Shown: positions 32,891-44,560, numbered from the stretch's first letter. The stretch: DNA of 53,268 nucleotides from Mesostigma viride (GCA_009746045.1 RPFO01000366.1:497501-550768); one strand, 5' to 3'. Notes: generated by a model not told the origin, from the sequence alone. Translations and numbers: made by a program.

Positions 32891-35800
32891 CTCAGTGGGA
32901 GGGGAACATGGGATGGAATGGATGGTGTAAGCTATCTAGGTCCTAGTTACAGGGTTGTGGGCACCGCGGCCCGAATCGCTATGAATGCCATACGCGGTCA
33001 CACGCGAAGCCCCCGCAGACTTGGGGGTGGTCTCCTTCATCACTACTTGCGATCTATCCTTGCGTACCATCTGCCTCCATTAATGAATCAATTAACCCGT
33101 GTTTTTTTACAACGCGATACACCGCGTTGTAGGGTTAGAACGCATCTGTATCACGTTGTAATCTGACACGTGGCAAACCTATTAAACATGCGATTTTTGG
33201 TCTGAAACTTTCAAAACAGGTCAGAAACATCTCATAGAATTCTTGAAAGAAAAAATCCTGGTATTTTTGGTATTTTTTTTGTGACAGCTGCAAACAAATA
33301 TTAAAATTAAATTAAATTAAATTATAACATGCCTCCGTTGGGAGATCATGTAGCACATATTCCATGATGGATGGGTGGGGTGGAGGAAGCCGCGTAATCG
33401 AACTATCCTAACTCTAAGCTATCTATAGTCTAGAAAATTTTAACTACACAACTCATCAAAACGCCTCCTCCTCTTGGGGGGAGGGGGCTTGCCCACAGGG
33501 TCGGGCGTGTGAGCCTTGACAATCTTCTGTCACCGCGTCTTGTCCTGCATGGCAGTCCAAAGACGGGAGAGAGAGTGGATTCGGTTCTCAAACTGGGCTG
33601 GGACCACTATAGGTCCTCCAGCAACATCTGGATGTAGGTCGTGACAGGTTTCCCTACCCTTTTGGGAATGCCTCTCTTGCTGACGAGCTCAAGAACCAGC
33701 TTCTTACCCTCATGGGCCTGGTAGGTGAGGTAGAACTGCGTGGGTGCCACCGCCTTCCCCACTCACGGGACAAGGCGGCTCCCCCACCAGTCCTACTCAC
33801 CTTCCCCTCCCCTGAGGATAAGCAGCGGTTCCTCTCTCGTCGCAAGCGGTTGCACGACCTCACCTGGACGCTGGATGACGACCTCCCCCCCGCTCAGCAA
33901 CAGCAGCGACGCGACCCATAGCAATACCCCACCACACTCATCGAAAATGGCTGTGTTTGAGGGTATATTTTTCGCGACCGGTTCAGTCCTTTTCGGTCCC
34001 CAAGTACCGTCGAACCACAGCGCGGTACCTAAAATCGCGTATCGGAAACTGAAAGAACCGAAACTGTAGGATGTTGTCATGGACCGTATGAAGGAATTTT
34101 GTCGCCCGTACGAGGGATTTCACGCACCGTACGAGGAGTTGTCATGGACCGTATCCGTAACCGTACGGTGGAACCGCGAGTTATAGTGACCACCTGCCTC
34201 CGTGGAAGGGCAGGCAGGGAAGGTGGAGACTAAAAGGCACTCGTTTTAATATTCCAAGGGGAAATGTCGCCAAACGTGCAACGTGCGTGCTCACATACGA
34301 CTTTCGGTGGGTACCTAAAAGGAGTAAAATACTTGCCTCATGGCTTGTTCAAAGCCGACAGGGCGTACTGTGTGTACTGTATTCCTAAGGTGCAATACTT
34401 AGGAGGCGCTGGGAGGCGTGCAAAATTTGATGGCCCTTGCCTCGGACATGGTCAGATATGGACACTACTTAACAGGAAGGTGAGCGTTAACTGGAAGGTG
34501 AGCAAACTTATGGGAATATCGAAATTTGAAGCGGCAGGCACTCTAAAATTTCATCAAGAATCGCAGCCTTGGTTGTCATGACGATGATGCGCAGTTTAAG
34601 AAGCGTCAGAAAATGGGGCAGGCTTTCATTTGCACCTTTAGTGGTACGGATTGAGGCCAGCTGTAGGGCTCTCAGGTCTTTGTTAGTATTAGTGTAGGCT
34701 TGCAGACTGTATGGCTTCTGGTGCCCCGTGCGAAGGTGTCTATTCTTTATCGTGTACTCACGAATCCGAGGCTTCGAATATTTTACAACTGCAAAGCGTC
34801 ACGACGGCCGCGGTTCCAGTGGTCCGTCAAGGTTTGGTTGTTATATACATAAAGAGGGCCGCTCGTGTAACCATTCGCCACGATAGTTTGTGGATTACCT
34901 TGGCTGCTCAGGCAGTCTTCAGGATAGCTCGTATGAGCCAAGTTGATGCCGATTTATCAATGCACCGTGACTGCAGCACATACCGGACCTGTGCTGTGAG
35001 AATTGCGGACATCATTGCTGCAGCTTTCTTTGTTTACTTGATGGTAGCAAAGCTGTGCAAACCTTCTGGAAGTCAGTATTGGCATGGTTGTGCAGCATTG
35101 TAGAAGCTCGATTTGTTCCCCAGTTTCTTGGCCCTTTTTTTCTATCAAAAAGTAGGTATAGCAATATGGTATGGCTAACCGGCATGCAGGGGTCAGGCAG
35201 AGCCGGTATGCTTTCACTGCAAAGGGCAGCAACTTGCACGATGCACAGCTGGCTCATACATTATTTGCCTATATATTGCATGAATGAGTATTTCTTTGCA
35301 TGGTAAGTGTCTTCAACGTGCATGTGTGCGATGTTTTATCGGGTCCAGCGATACTAGACTCCATGCGGCATGCGTGTATGATTACTTTGTTGAACGACAG
35401 TAAAATCATGTTCTTGTATGCAGGGCAGTGAGCCAGTGAGCCAACTGTGTATTCTATGCTTATTAGTGTCACAAACATGTCAGTGAGTGAGAAATGGTTG
35501 AAACAGCCCTGAAAACCATCAAATCTAGTGGTCACTTACGATCGTGTACTATACCGTATTATACCGTATTATACTTTATACGGACCCTGTGCGTATAACC
35601 GCGTATTACGTATAATGGAACTCTGACCCCGATGGATGGATGGGTGGGGACACACAATCCTACTGGTCTAATCTATCTACGACATCAAGCCAACTCTAGT
35701 CTAAGCTCTCTACCCTAGCTCTCTTCATGTATTATTTAGTTAGTTAGCTAGGTGGTATGCAATGATTGTGGAAATGTTAGGCCATTCATGGTTGACTAGC

Positions 35801-36189
35801 AAACGTCCAGGCCATTTGTAAAACCGTCATGGCATTAGTGGTTGAGTAGCGGACAGCTAGCATTACCATGCATTGGTACAACCGTTCATTCTCAATTCAT
35901 GTTGGCTTTCAAAATATGCCGTGTCATTGATATTAAAATTAAAAAATAAAATTGGAAATATCTCCGTTCATTCATGAAGTGAGACAACTATGTGGACATT
36001 CATTATATTTATTCATTTATTTTTTGTCATGGACATTGGCTATTCCGATTTAATGATGTTATGGGTGGTAGCAGTATTAGTTAGCATCTTTGACACAGGA
36101 GTGTAACTCGCGACTCACACTAACTACTACTTGGAATCATGTATGTCAATTCAGATTAGTAATTGAGCTTAGATTGCATGCAGGCCTTA

Positions 36190-36318
36190 TATCAAGGAGA
36201 CAACCAGATATATTACTATTATCAAGGAGACAACCAGCGCAGGCCAGAAATCATATCAAGGAGACAACCAGCACACTATTATTATCAAGGAGACAACCAG
36301 CGCAGGCCAGAAATCGGG
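36190..36318 (+). repeat. Four copies of the TATCAAGGAGACAACCAG repeat
   Basis: Copies start at 36190, 36220, 36254 and 36283. The second and fourth continue into CGCAGGCCAGAAATC, the other two diverge after CCAG. Related single copies are at 1048-1074 (minus) and 47228-47270 (plus). Confidence 0.9.
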
Positions 36319-36369
36319 CGTATGCTCACATGATACGGCATTGGAATATCCCATGTCTCCATCACTTGC

Positions 36370-37600
36370 ACTTTGTGCGCACCGAGCCACCCATGCAGTC
36401 GCCCACCCATGCAGCCACCTGGCCACCCACCCACACAACTACTCACACACTCGCGTGCCCGTACACCTAGACACCCACCCGTCCACCCACCCAGTGACCC
36501 ACCCACCCAGCCAGCTGCGCACGTGCTAACCCACCTTTTATAACCACGCGTGCACCTAGGCACCCAACCACCTACCAACCCACTTGGACATCCACCCACC
36601 CACCAAGGCACCTGCGCAACCCACATACCAATCAGGTAATAAGGAGGCATTCACCCATCCAATGAGCCAACCACCCAATCACCCAACCACCTAAACACCC
36701 AGCCAGCTGGCCCATATGCACCCATGCGGCCGCCCACCCTTGACCCACCCACGCACCTAGTACCCACTCAACCACTCACTGCCCCCACACCCTTATACCC
36801 ACTGACCCACCCACACATGCATTTTCTCAGCCAGCCAGCCACCTACCTCACCCCCAACGTGCACAGCCCTTCACCCGCGATAGGTGAGACGGTCCCAACC
36901 ATAAACCCATCCACGCATCCATATCTGTGCGCGCACCGTCCATCTACCCGTCCCTTCGCCCACCCACCCACATAGTCATCTACACATCCACCAGCCACCA
37001 ACCACCAATGGCCTACCCACCAACCCACCCACCCACACGCATCCCTAACCAACCAACCACCAACCCACCACCCTCAATACCGTGCCATTGTTTCACTCAC
37101 GAATCCAACAACCCACCACTTCGCAGTCCCCAAAGCCTATCAATCACCCAGCCACCTGGACATCTACCTATGACCGACCACCCTTGTACTCATCCACCCA
37201 CCATGACCAGCCAGCCAGCCAGCCACCCTTCCAGCTGCCTGTGCTCCCAGCTTCTCGGCCAGCCATTTACCAAGGCATCCACCTTTCAGCCAGCCACCTG
37301 CCATTGAACCCACCTACGCCTAGGCATCCCTTGAAGCATCTATAGCCTAAGCCTCCCACACAAGACTTCCTGGGCAACCAACCAACCAACCAAGCAACCA
37401 ACCGACCAGTCACCCAGCAACACAACCACCTAACCACTCGACAACCCAATTACCGAACCACCTAACTACCCAACACCCAAACCAGCCAGGCATGAGGCCG
37501 CCCATTTGCCCTCGCATGCCCGCACCATCGCAACCCCCCATAAACGCCCCGCTCACCTAGCCAGCCACACGCCCAGCCAGCCACCTGCTCAACTCACGCA
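36370..37600. repeat. Degenerate (CACCCA/CCAGCCA)n region
   Basis: About 1.2 kb rich in CACCCA, CCAACC and CCAGCCAGC words with no strict period. The Pro/Thr/His frames are compositional and carry no recognisable domain. Confidence 0.75.
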
Positions 37601-37839
37601 TGAAGGCAATATCAGCCATGCATGGCCTCACCTTGCATCACTTGCATTGCCTGGCTAATTTGCATGAGGCAGCTTCCATCTCGTTGTAAGCAATTGCAAA
37701 GGCACACGCCCAGCCAGCCACCTGCTCAACTCACGCATGAAGGCAATATCAGCCATGCATGGCCTCACCTTGCATCACTTGCATTGCCTGGCTAATTTGC
37801 ATGAGGCAGCTTCCATCTCGTTGTAAGCAATTGCAAAGG
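37566..37839. repeat. 137-bp tandem duplication
   Basis: CACACGCCCAGCCAGCCACC and the following ~117 bases occur twice in direct tandem (37566-37702, 37703-37839), apparently identical. Confidence 0.92.
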
Positions 37840-37996
37840 CATTTTCTTCATAGTAATGAATGAGAAACAACGTCCAAACGTTCTCCTTTCCCTCTTTGAA
37901 ACAGTATATAAATCAGAAAGACAAGGGCAAATATCTGGACAAGGTGGCAATAACCACTGCATAATGCCCTTGAGAAAGTCTTATTAATCCAGCTCT

Positions 37997-38490
37997 CTAC
38001 CCTTTGAGAAGCTGCCTTGCCTTAGCAACGACTCTGGGACCTCTAGCTCGCTCACCTCGCTTAATCTGCGCTTCTTTATGGCTGCCGGGAGATGCGAAGC
38101 GTGAGCCCAGCGGGTCGTGGCGAGGTCGTCTGCCCGACCCATCACATCTCGAAACCGCATTGCCGACTAATAAAAAATGATGACACCCTTTGCCTTTTGT
38201 ATCTAGCGTCAAAGGAACAATGAACTCGCTTGGAAAACACGGTCGCAAAGAGCTTTCTACAGGCATAATAAGCAATTTGAATTTTCGCAGCTTTTACCGC
38301 ACTTACTGCACATCCGGAAGACCATTAGCGACGTTTGCGCGGAATCTTGGGCACGCCATATGTCCTGCTGGCTTATTGCCGCAGGCTGGGCAGTACAGGA
38401 AGGTCGGGCATAGCCTAAAGAGCTAATTATCTGACGACAAAGACATGTATTGTACGAAGCAAGAAACAGACGGATTTCGCACCCCATATT
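37997..38490 (-). other. Weak minus-strand frames in the TIR element, unidentified
   Basis: Short frames include a cysteine-rich stretch MCSKCGKSCENSNCLLCL (near 38310-38257) and a basic stretch SHKEAQIKRGERARGP (near 38050). They could be exon remnants of a transposase zinc finger, but no continuous gene can be traced. I claim no function. Confidence 0.25.
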
Positions 38491-39929
38491 TATTCAGGCG
38501 AATGCCGGAGAATAAAAAGCGAAACTCAGAAAACGAAAACACTAACGTTTTCGGGGATATTATAACGCATAATCTGAGCTATCGTGCCGGGATTTTCATC
38601 TCCTCTCGTAACCAGGACTTTTAGACACGTACCACCGAGAAATCTGGTTTTCGCGAAAAAAATGGTGCGCTGCAAAAAACAATTTGTCCCGTTCAATTCC
38701 CTCGTCGCAATCACAGCTCTTATCATTCCAAAATTATTCCATGGATTAACCGTGATGTAAGCTTCGTTTTGACACCTCGAGCGGCTGCAGTGACGCAAGT
38801 TTCAAAACGCTAGCTGATACTCGACCGCCATGGGTGTTTTCGTCGTTTTCGTCTCTGGTGTCGCGGGAAAAATCGAGATGACGACCTCCGAGTCTCGGTC
38901 ACTGTAATGCCCAGCTCGTAACCGGCTGTGACCGTCACGTGTCCGCCCCTATAACCCCCGGTCTGTCAGTCAGTAACCCCCGGTCACGTGTCCGTTTCTA
39001 TACGTCGGTTGACCGTTTTTTACCGTTTTTCCCCCCGTTTTCTTCCGAGGCATTTAAGTCCAGATCTGAAGTAGGGTGGATCTCGCAGTGCCAGGTGCGT
39101 CGATTGAAAAAACGGCCGAAATCGGACGAACAAAGTTAACATAGGTTGATGGAACCGGTATTTTCCGGGGGGGCTCAAACACAGCCATTTTCGATGAGTG
39201 TGGTGGGGTATTGCTATGTGTGGCCGGAATACCTCCGCCATAAGCAGGACCCCCAGAAGCCCAAGGTGTACTGGAGGGGCGGGGACCTGATGATCAACCA
39301 CAAGATGTGGACGCCCCCAGCGGGCTAGAATAGCAATAGCCCTAGCTTGTAACCAAGGCAGCCATGCCTAGAATGTTGCCTAGCTGTGCCAACACACCTA
39401 GTCACGTGCCGCCAACGCACGGTACACAACCAGCCATAGCCTTAGCCTAGTCCTAGTACAGCCATGCTACGCCCTGGCTATGTTCAGATTACTTGCCCAC
39501 GCTCCTTGCTATGATATGCTCACATGGGTCTTATTGCACCCACAGTTTGCCGGATCGTTAGCCTGTCCTTTTAGCTAGCCGCGCCCGATTGCAGCTGTGG
39601 CATGCCTTTGGCATGAAGGAGACTGGGGGTCTCTGCCCTTTCTCCTGTAGTGCACACACAGGGATTAAAAGCACTTCGGTGCTCCGTGACTCCCCAACGG
39701 GAGCACGAGTTTAATTAATTAATTAATTAATTAATTGGGAATGCCCTTGGGGCCAGGCCAGGTCAGAATGTGTCGCCCTGGCTGGCCAAGCCGCTGGGGG
39801 CCGGCCAGACCAAGGGCGGTGTCGACCTGGCTGGTGCGAGCAAGGTGTCCTACAAATGCTATCCTACGCTGCCTAATGTCGTCCGAAATACGAGGCATAC
39901 CATGATACAAAGAAATAGCAAACAAATAT

Positions 39930-41039
39930 GTACCACTGAAATCAGGCATTTTTGCGGGACGAAGGTGAAGACGACGGCGATGGCGGCAGGTAGATCTTGC
40001 CAGTTTTCGCGCGAATTTCAGTGGCTGTTGGGTGGCACGACCATGATGATGCGTTCAAAGGTTGATAATTAGGTTTCTACGAGTTTGTTGAGGTACTGGG
40101 GCAAAGGAAACGTAGTTTTTTCCAGTTTCTCACCCAACTTTCATGCGGAAACCCTGGAAACCAGCATACATACAATTATTACGGCAAGACTCGGGTCTGC
40201 TACTACGGCACCATGCTTAATTGGTATTTCCATGGTGTTTCGACTTCTTAACACATGTTTATTCATTCCGAACGCCCAGACTCTCGGCTAAACCGAGATT
40301 TGTGCAGACTTTTATTGGGTAGCTCCGGGCATGATGATGCCTGCAAATAGCGTAAGGCGTGACCGCGGCTATTGCTACGGTATGCTGTATTTTCCTGGAA
40401 ATGGCCTCAGCCACCGGCTCAATAGTGCTTGCAGGCGTAAGTATATCGTGTTTCTACCTAGTTTCTGCCAGTTTTCCACTTATTTCTACCGAACTCTGCC
40501 CAGCCTCTCCAAGACCGCCATCCGACTCGGCGTTGCTTGCATGTCAGCCATATGTAGCAGGTTGCAGTTGTGCAGTATTTAGGTGCTGTATACGTCGTCA
40601 AGCCGTGCATATATCGTGAGGATTGGATGTTGATGGTTTATACTGCGTTGATTGTGCAAGAAGATCAGCTAGGCGCCCATAATCATGATGTATAATCATG
40701 TGTTGTTAGCATCTTGCCACCATTTGCTAGCATGCATTCCAGCGTCATCTTTGCCTGCATGTAAGCTCATATGGATCACTCAACCTATCCAAGCCTTGCA
40801 TTACACGTGCCTCTAGCTTTCTTTCAGTATTGCATGCACGTGTTATGGAATGAAAACCCAGCACCTCCGCTCCCACGAGGCAATGATGTGCTCAACATGT
40901 TGTAAGAGTGGATGATGCTTTGGCTATGGCTGCCTGATTCAGTCATATTACGTCATCCAGTCATGATGTTTGATGCATGTTTGATGCTGTGTATAACTTA
41001 TACAACGCCTATTTTCAACGTTTTGACCCTCCAAGCTCA
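39930..41039. other. No gene recognised
   Basis: AT-richer sequence between the LINE nest and the foldback element. Small frames exist (up to about 86 codons) without recognisable motifs. Confidence 0.4.
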
Positions 41040-41455
41040 CTATTAATTAATTAATTAGGAACATAACTCCGTTGGGAGTACATGTAGCACATATCCCTGA
41101 GAAGGGGCATATGGCTTTTATAATACATTCTGGGCTACTTCGTGCACGGGTGGGAATGTAAGCTACCCGTGCTAGTAGCTCTAGGTGCACCAGGGCACCT
41201 GCACCCTCATGATCTATCACGCTATGCCCAGCTTAGGGGGAGCATGTCATGTCCGGGAAGATCATCATGGCTATACAAGAGCTAGGGCATGGCTTCTCAA
41301 GGCCCTGGTGCACCTACTAGAGCAGGGGTAGCTTACATTCCCACCCTTGCATGAAGTAGCCTAGCTAGAATGTATTAAAAGCCATATGCCCCTTCTCAGG
41401 GATATAGGCTACATTGACTCCCAACGGAGTGATGTTGATAATTAATTAATGAATT
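41040..41455. mobile_element. ~400-bp foldback element with retroelement-like ends
   Basis: The left arm 41058-41195 (AACATAACTCCGTTGGGAGT, CCCTGAGAAGGGGCATATGG, GGTGGGAATGTAAGCTACCC) is repeated in reverse at about 41300-41440 with modest divergence. (TTAA)n lies outside both arms. Each end carries the CTCC..GTTGGGAG hairpin seen at LINE 3' ends, so this looks like two retroelement tails joined head to head or a foldback derivative. It has no coding capacity. Confidence 0.8.
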
Positions 41456-41667
41456 AATGAATGGCTTCTCAACAGAGAGCAGCTCTCTGCATTATTAGGC
41501 ATAGCATGGCTAAATTCTTAGTGCAAAATCCATCAGTGGGGGTCCCATTATAGGCATGGCTTGGCTAAATTCTGAAGGCATCATCCATGGGGGCCATTAT
41601 GGGCGCACATGCGCGTGGGCCACATGCTAGGCTAAGCCTGACTAGAATCTACACTACTGGTATAAAC

Positions 41668-42032
41668 GTTTCGGTGGCGCGGCCCTTGGCTCTTAGCCAC
41701 GTGGCTGGGGCCTCCCTCACGGCAGGTTACACGGCGGACCGGCGGAGCGGGCCAAGCTCCGGGCCTACGGCGACGTCGGGCACCATCGTGTGGTGCCCTT
41801 TGTCCTGGAGGAGTTTGGGGCCATGGGGCCCCTGACCTCCGCCTTCTTCAAGGAGTGTTGCCGGCTCCGGGAGGACCGGCTGGACCTGGAGGGCCAGCGG
41901 GCCCCATGGTCGGCGCGGACCTGGACGTCATATTGGCGTCAGCGCTAATTGTCGGTGGCGCTGACTCGGGCCATGGCTGACATCATGCTCCGCCGTACGC
42001 GGGCTGATTTTGCGGTGCAGCAGGGCTATTAG
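41668..42032 (+). pseudogene. Retrotransposon endonuclease C-terminus, truncated copy
   Basis: Matches the plus-strand fragment at 43800-44163 (VSVARPLALSHVAG, FVLEEFGAMGPLTSAF, WTSYWRQR, ADFAVQQGY). It has a 1-bp deletion near 41742 and an AA insertion near 41947 that makes a stop. The 5' part is missing. It lies tail to tail with the minus-strand copy that follows. Confidence 0.88.
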
Positions 42033-42388
42033 GTTCCTCCCGTTAGGCGTTTCCATTGGTCTTATCGTCGTATAGCGCTTTGACATGGCTCTGTATATAG
42101 GTTTATAGCTGGGCGTTTGCTTTGGTTTGAGTGATTTCACTCTGCTGTAAGTAATTATATTTTTATAATATATATATATTCATTGAGAATGATAGATTAC
42201 GGAGGTGAGATAGGCATGCAACATAAGGAAAAACCCGATAACTGGGAGAATAACCCTGAAGAAATTAATAGTAATCTGACACAGACATCCAAGGATCACG
42301 CCAGCGGCACAAGGTACAACTAACTATACATCACAAAACTACACGCAGCAACAGCGCTGCCGGCCCACCATGCAGGCCTGGAAGGGAT

Positions 42389-43630
42389 CTAGACCGCATG
42401 GGTCGCGACAAAGTCGGCCCGGGTGCGGCGGAATAACACATCAGCCACGGTGCGAGTGAGGGCGAGTGACAGGCGCTGCCGCCAATACGAGGACCACGTG
42501 CGGGCCGACCACGGGGCGGTCTGACCCTCGAGGTCGAGGCGGTCTTCACGGCGCTGGCAGCACTCGTGGAAAAACTCCGCTGTCTTGGGGCCCATGGCCC
42601 CGAACTCCTCAAGGACAAAGGGGATGACCCGGTGGGGCCCCACATTGCCGTAGGAGGCAAACTTGTCGCGCTCAGCCACAGTGGCAGCAGCGCCGGCATC
42701 CACAGCCGCCCGGAGGATGTGGCGACCGGAAAGCGGCCGAGCCACGGAGACATCGATGAGCAGGTGGCAACCCTGCCCGTCGTAGTCAAGCACGGTAATG
42801 TCGGGGCGGTGGTTGGGTGAGTAGAGGGCGGCCGCATCCGCGTCCTCGCACTTGATGGTGGAGTGGGGAAAGACCGACCGAACCATGGCACACACCACCC
42901 GGAGGAGAGCGGTATGGAGATAGAGGAACCAGTTCTGGTTCTGCTGGCCACCCATGCACGCGATGTAGTGCGTCCCAGTAGTATCCAGAGCAAGCCCGCA
43001 GCTGCCGCAGGACGCACCCGCCGTGATGAGAGGTTGCGGGGCAAAGAGCTGGTGGCGGAGAGCGATGGCGTAAAGGGCCGGAACCAGCGTGAACAAAGGG
43101 CTCATGGGGAGGGCGCGCAGGAATGCGGACCCCACGCTCCCCTCAAGGGAAACGGAGTGAAGCCAAGCCTTCCCCTGATCGTTCAAGCTCGCATGCAGAC
43201 CCATCCAGTCGGCACAGTGTAGTATACCCGCGTAGGTCTTTTGTTGTTTTTCATGAACGCAGGCAGGGAAGACACTAGGACTGACGACAGTAGACACGCC
43301 GGGCGTGCCCCGGGGCAGGCGACGGTGGACGGCCTGAGCGGGGCGGACGAGGTCGCAAGCCTGCTGGATCCCGAGGTAAGAATCCTGCACAGCCTGCACA
43401 AAGGGGAAGGGGGATGGGGTGACCAAGTCGGGAATGGCGCTGACGGCGCTGGGGACCAACCGGCGGATCTCCGCCCAGGCCTGAGCAACAGAGCCAAGGA
43501 AGGCGGCGGGGGCGAGGCGGGCGGCGCGGGTGAGCCCACACCCGCCCATGCGGCAGGGGAGGGTGGCCAAGCGCATGGAGTGAGCTGGCAGGCTAGGGCC
43601 GGGGAGGAGCACCTGCAAGGCGGCCTGAAT
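42389..43630 (-). pseudogene. Retrotransposon CCHC/restriction-like endonuclease C-terminal part (duplicate)
   Basis: About 409 codons open on the minus strand, almost identical to 44779-46020. It holds CGSCG..HYIAC (CCHC), RPDITVLDYDGQG with RPD at 42800-42808, LLIDVSVARP and AERDKFASYGN, together a PD-(D/E)xK-type restriction-like endonuclease signature. It stops abruptly at 43630 without RT, so it is a truncated duplicate of the larger element rather than an independent gene. Confidence 0.85.
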
Positions 43631-43647
43631 GCCCTATATATATTCCC

Positions 43648-44163
43648 TATGCGGTGGTGCTCGCCATGATTCGGTCGGTTTTCCCCCACGCGAACATCCG
43701 GTCCGAGGATGCGGATGGCGCTGCCTTCTATTCCCCCAACCACCGGCCTGACATCGTGGTGCTGGACTTTGAGGGGGGTGGCCGGCATCTGCTTATTGAC
43801 GTTTCGGTGGCGCGGCCCTTGGCTCTTAGCCACGTGGCTGGGGCCTCCCTCACGGCAGGTTACACGGCGGACCGGGCGGAGCGGGCCAAGCTCCTGGCCT
43901 ACGGCGACGTCGGGCACCATCGTGTGGTGCCCTTTGTCCTGGAGGAGTTTGGGGCCATGGGGCCCCTGACCTCCGCCTTCTTCAAGGAGTGTTGCCGGCT
44001 CCGGGAGGACCGGCTGGACCTGGAGGGCCAGCGGGCCCCATGGTCGGCGCGGACCTGGACGTCATATTGGCGTCAGCGCTTGTCGGTGGCGCTGACTCGG
44101 GCCATGGCTGACATCATGCTCCGCCGTACGCGGGCTGATTTTGCGGTGCAGCAGGGCTATTAG
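43648..44163 (+). pseudogene. Related retrotransposon endonuclease C-terminal fragment
   Basis: An open plus-strand frame with SPNHRPDIVVLDFEGGG, HLLIDVSVARPLALSH, AERAKLLAYGDVG, FVLEEFGAMGPLTS and the end ADFAVQQGY. It is a sister family of the minus-strand element (same motifs, clearly diverged residues). The 5' end is cut at a CCCTATATATATTCCC junction, so RT is absent. The 3' UTR follows to about 44310. Confidence 0.85.
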
Positions 44164-44560
44164 GTTCCTCCCGTTAGGCGTTTCCATTGGTCTTATCGTA
44201 GTATAGAGCTTTGACATGGCTCTGTATATAGGTTTATAGCTGGGCGTTTGCTTTGGTTTGAGTGATTTCACTCTGCTGTAAGTAATTATATTTTTAATAT
44301 ATATTCCCTATATATATTCCCGGCTCTGTATATAGGTTTATAGCTGGGCGTTTGCTTTGGTTTGAGTGATTTCACTCTGTTGTAAGTAATTATATTTTTA
44401 ATATATATTCCCTATATATATCTAAGGTTCCTCCCGTTAGGAGTTTCCATTGGTCTTATCGTAGTATAGAGATTTGACATGGCTCTGTATAGAGGTTTAT
44501 AGCTGGGCGTTTGCTTTGGTTTGAGTGATTTCACTCTGCTGTAAGTAATTATATTATTAT
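44164..44560 (+). repeat. Three tandem retrotransposon 3' UTR copies
   Basis: The stretch GGCTCTGTATATAGGTTTAT through AAGTAATTATATTTTTAATA occurs three times (44218-44310, 44314-44420, 44424-44560). They are separated by TATATATTCCCTATATATAT. The pattern fits successive 5'-truncated insertions into the AT-rich tail of the previous copy. Confidence 0.8.

Larger units (their letters stand above)
33921..39214. mobile_element. 5.3-kb TIR element with TA target duplication
   Basis: Identical 41-bp inverted termini begin GCAATACCCCACCACACTCA (left) and end with its complement (right). TA lies on each side at 33919-33920 and 39215-39216. Excision with one TA keeps the ORF1 frame. TA duplication is typical of Tc1/mariner and some other families, but no DDE transposase was recognised. 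The interior holds weak ORFs, a CACCCA-rich kilobase, a 137-bp tandem duplication and four copies of the 27-bp dispersed repeat. Family assignment is open. Confidence 0.75.
33673..39328 (+). pseudogene. LINE ORF1-like nucleic-acid-binding protein, split by insertion
   Basis: The left part (33673-33920) encodes ADELKNQLLTLMG, VLLTFPSPEDKQRFLSRRK and LDDDLPPAQQQQ. The right part (39217-39328) encodes VWPEYLRHKQDPQKPK, VYWRGGDLMINH and a stop. Removing 33921-39216, which includes one TA, leaves 360 nt in one frame (119 residues). The ...F.S...K...L...K.L segment followed by PAQ...R and a Y-WRG-L-IN ending resembles the RRM plus C-terminal domain of L1-type ORF1 proteins, which bind element RNA. 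The N-terminus is missing because of 5' truncation. Confidence 0.75.
33673..39734 (+). mobile_element. ORF1-bearing retroposon inserted in the LINE
   Basis: Flanked by TTGGGAATGCC at 33662-33672 and 39735-39745. It contains an ORF1-like frame (split by a TIR element), then ~400 bp of 3' UTR, the hairpin GCTCCGTGACTCCCCAACGG and a (TTAA)n tail. No RT lies between ORF1 and the tail. The element therefore either lost ORF2 or is a short non-autonomous form using a LINE partner. The same 3' UTR occurs at 32605-32821. Confidence 0.85.
33302..39917 (-). mobile_element. LINE copy split by the ORF1 retroposon
   Basis: The two parts are 33302-33672 (tail, hairpin and RT C-terminal codons) and 39735-39917 (MPRISDDIRQRRIAFVGHLA and following). 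The whole is flanked by the 12-bp duplication GCAAACAAATAT at 33290-33301 and 39918-39929. The interruption has its own duplication, TTGGGAATGCC. The LINE is related to the copies at 27524-28301 and 31242-32339, is heavily 5'-truncated and encodes nothing intact. Confidence 0.88.

Noticed and set aside
36370-37600. Histidine/proline/threonine-rich cell-wall protein
   Set aside because: Frames are broken and derive from CACCCA-rich composition; no start, signal peptide or strict period.
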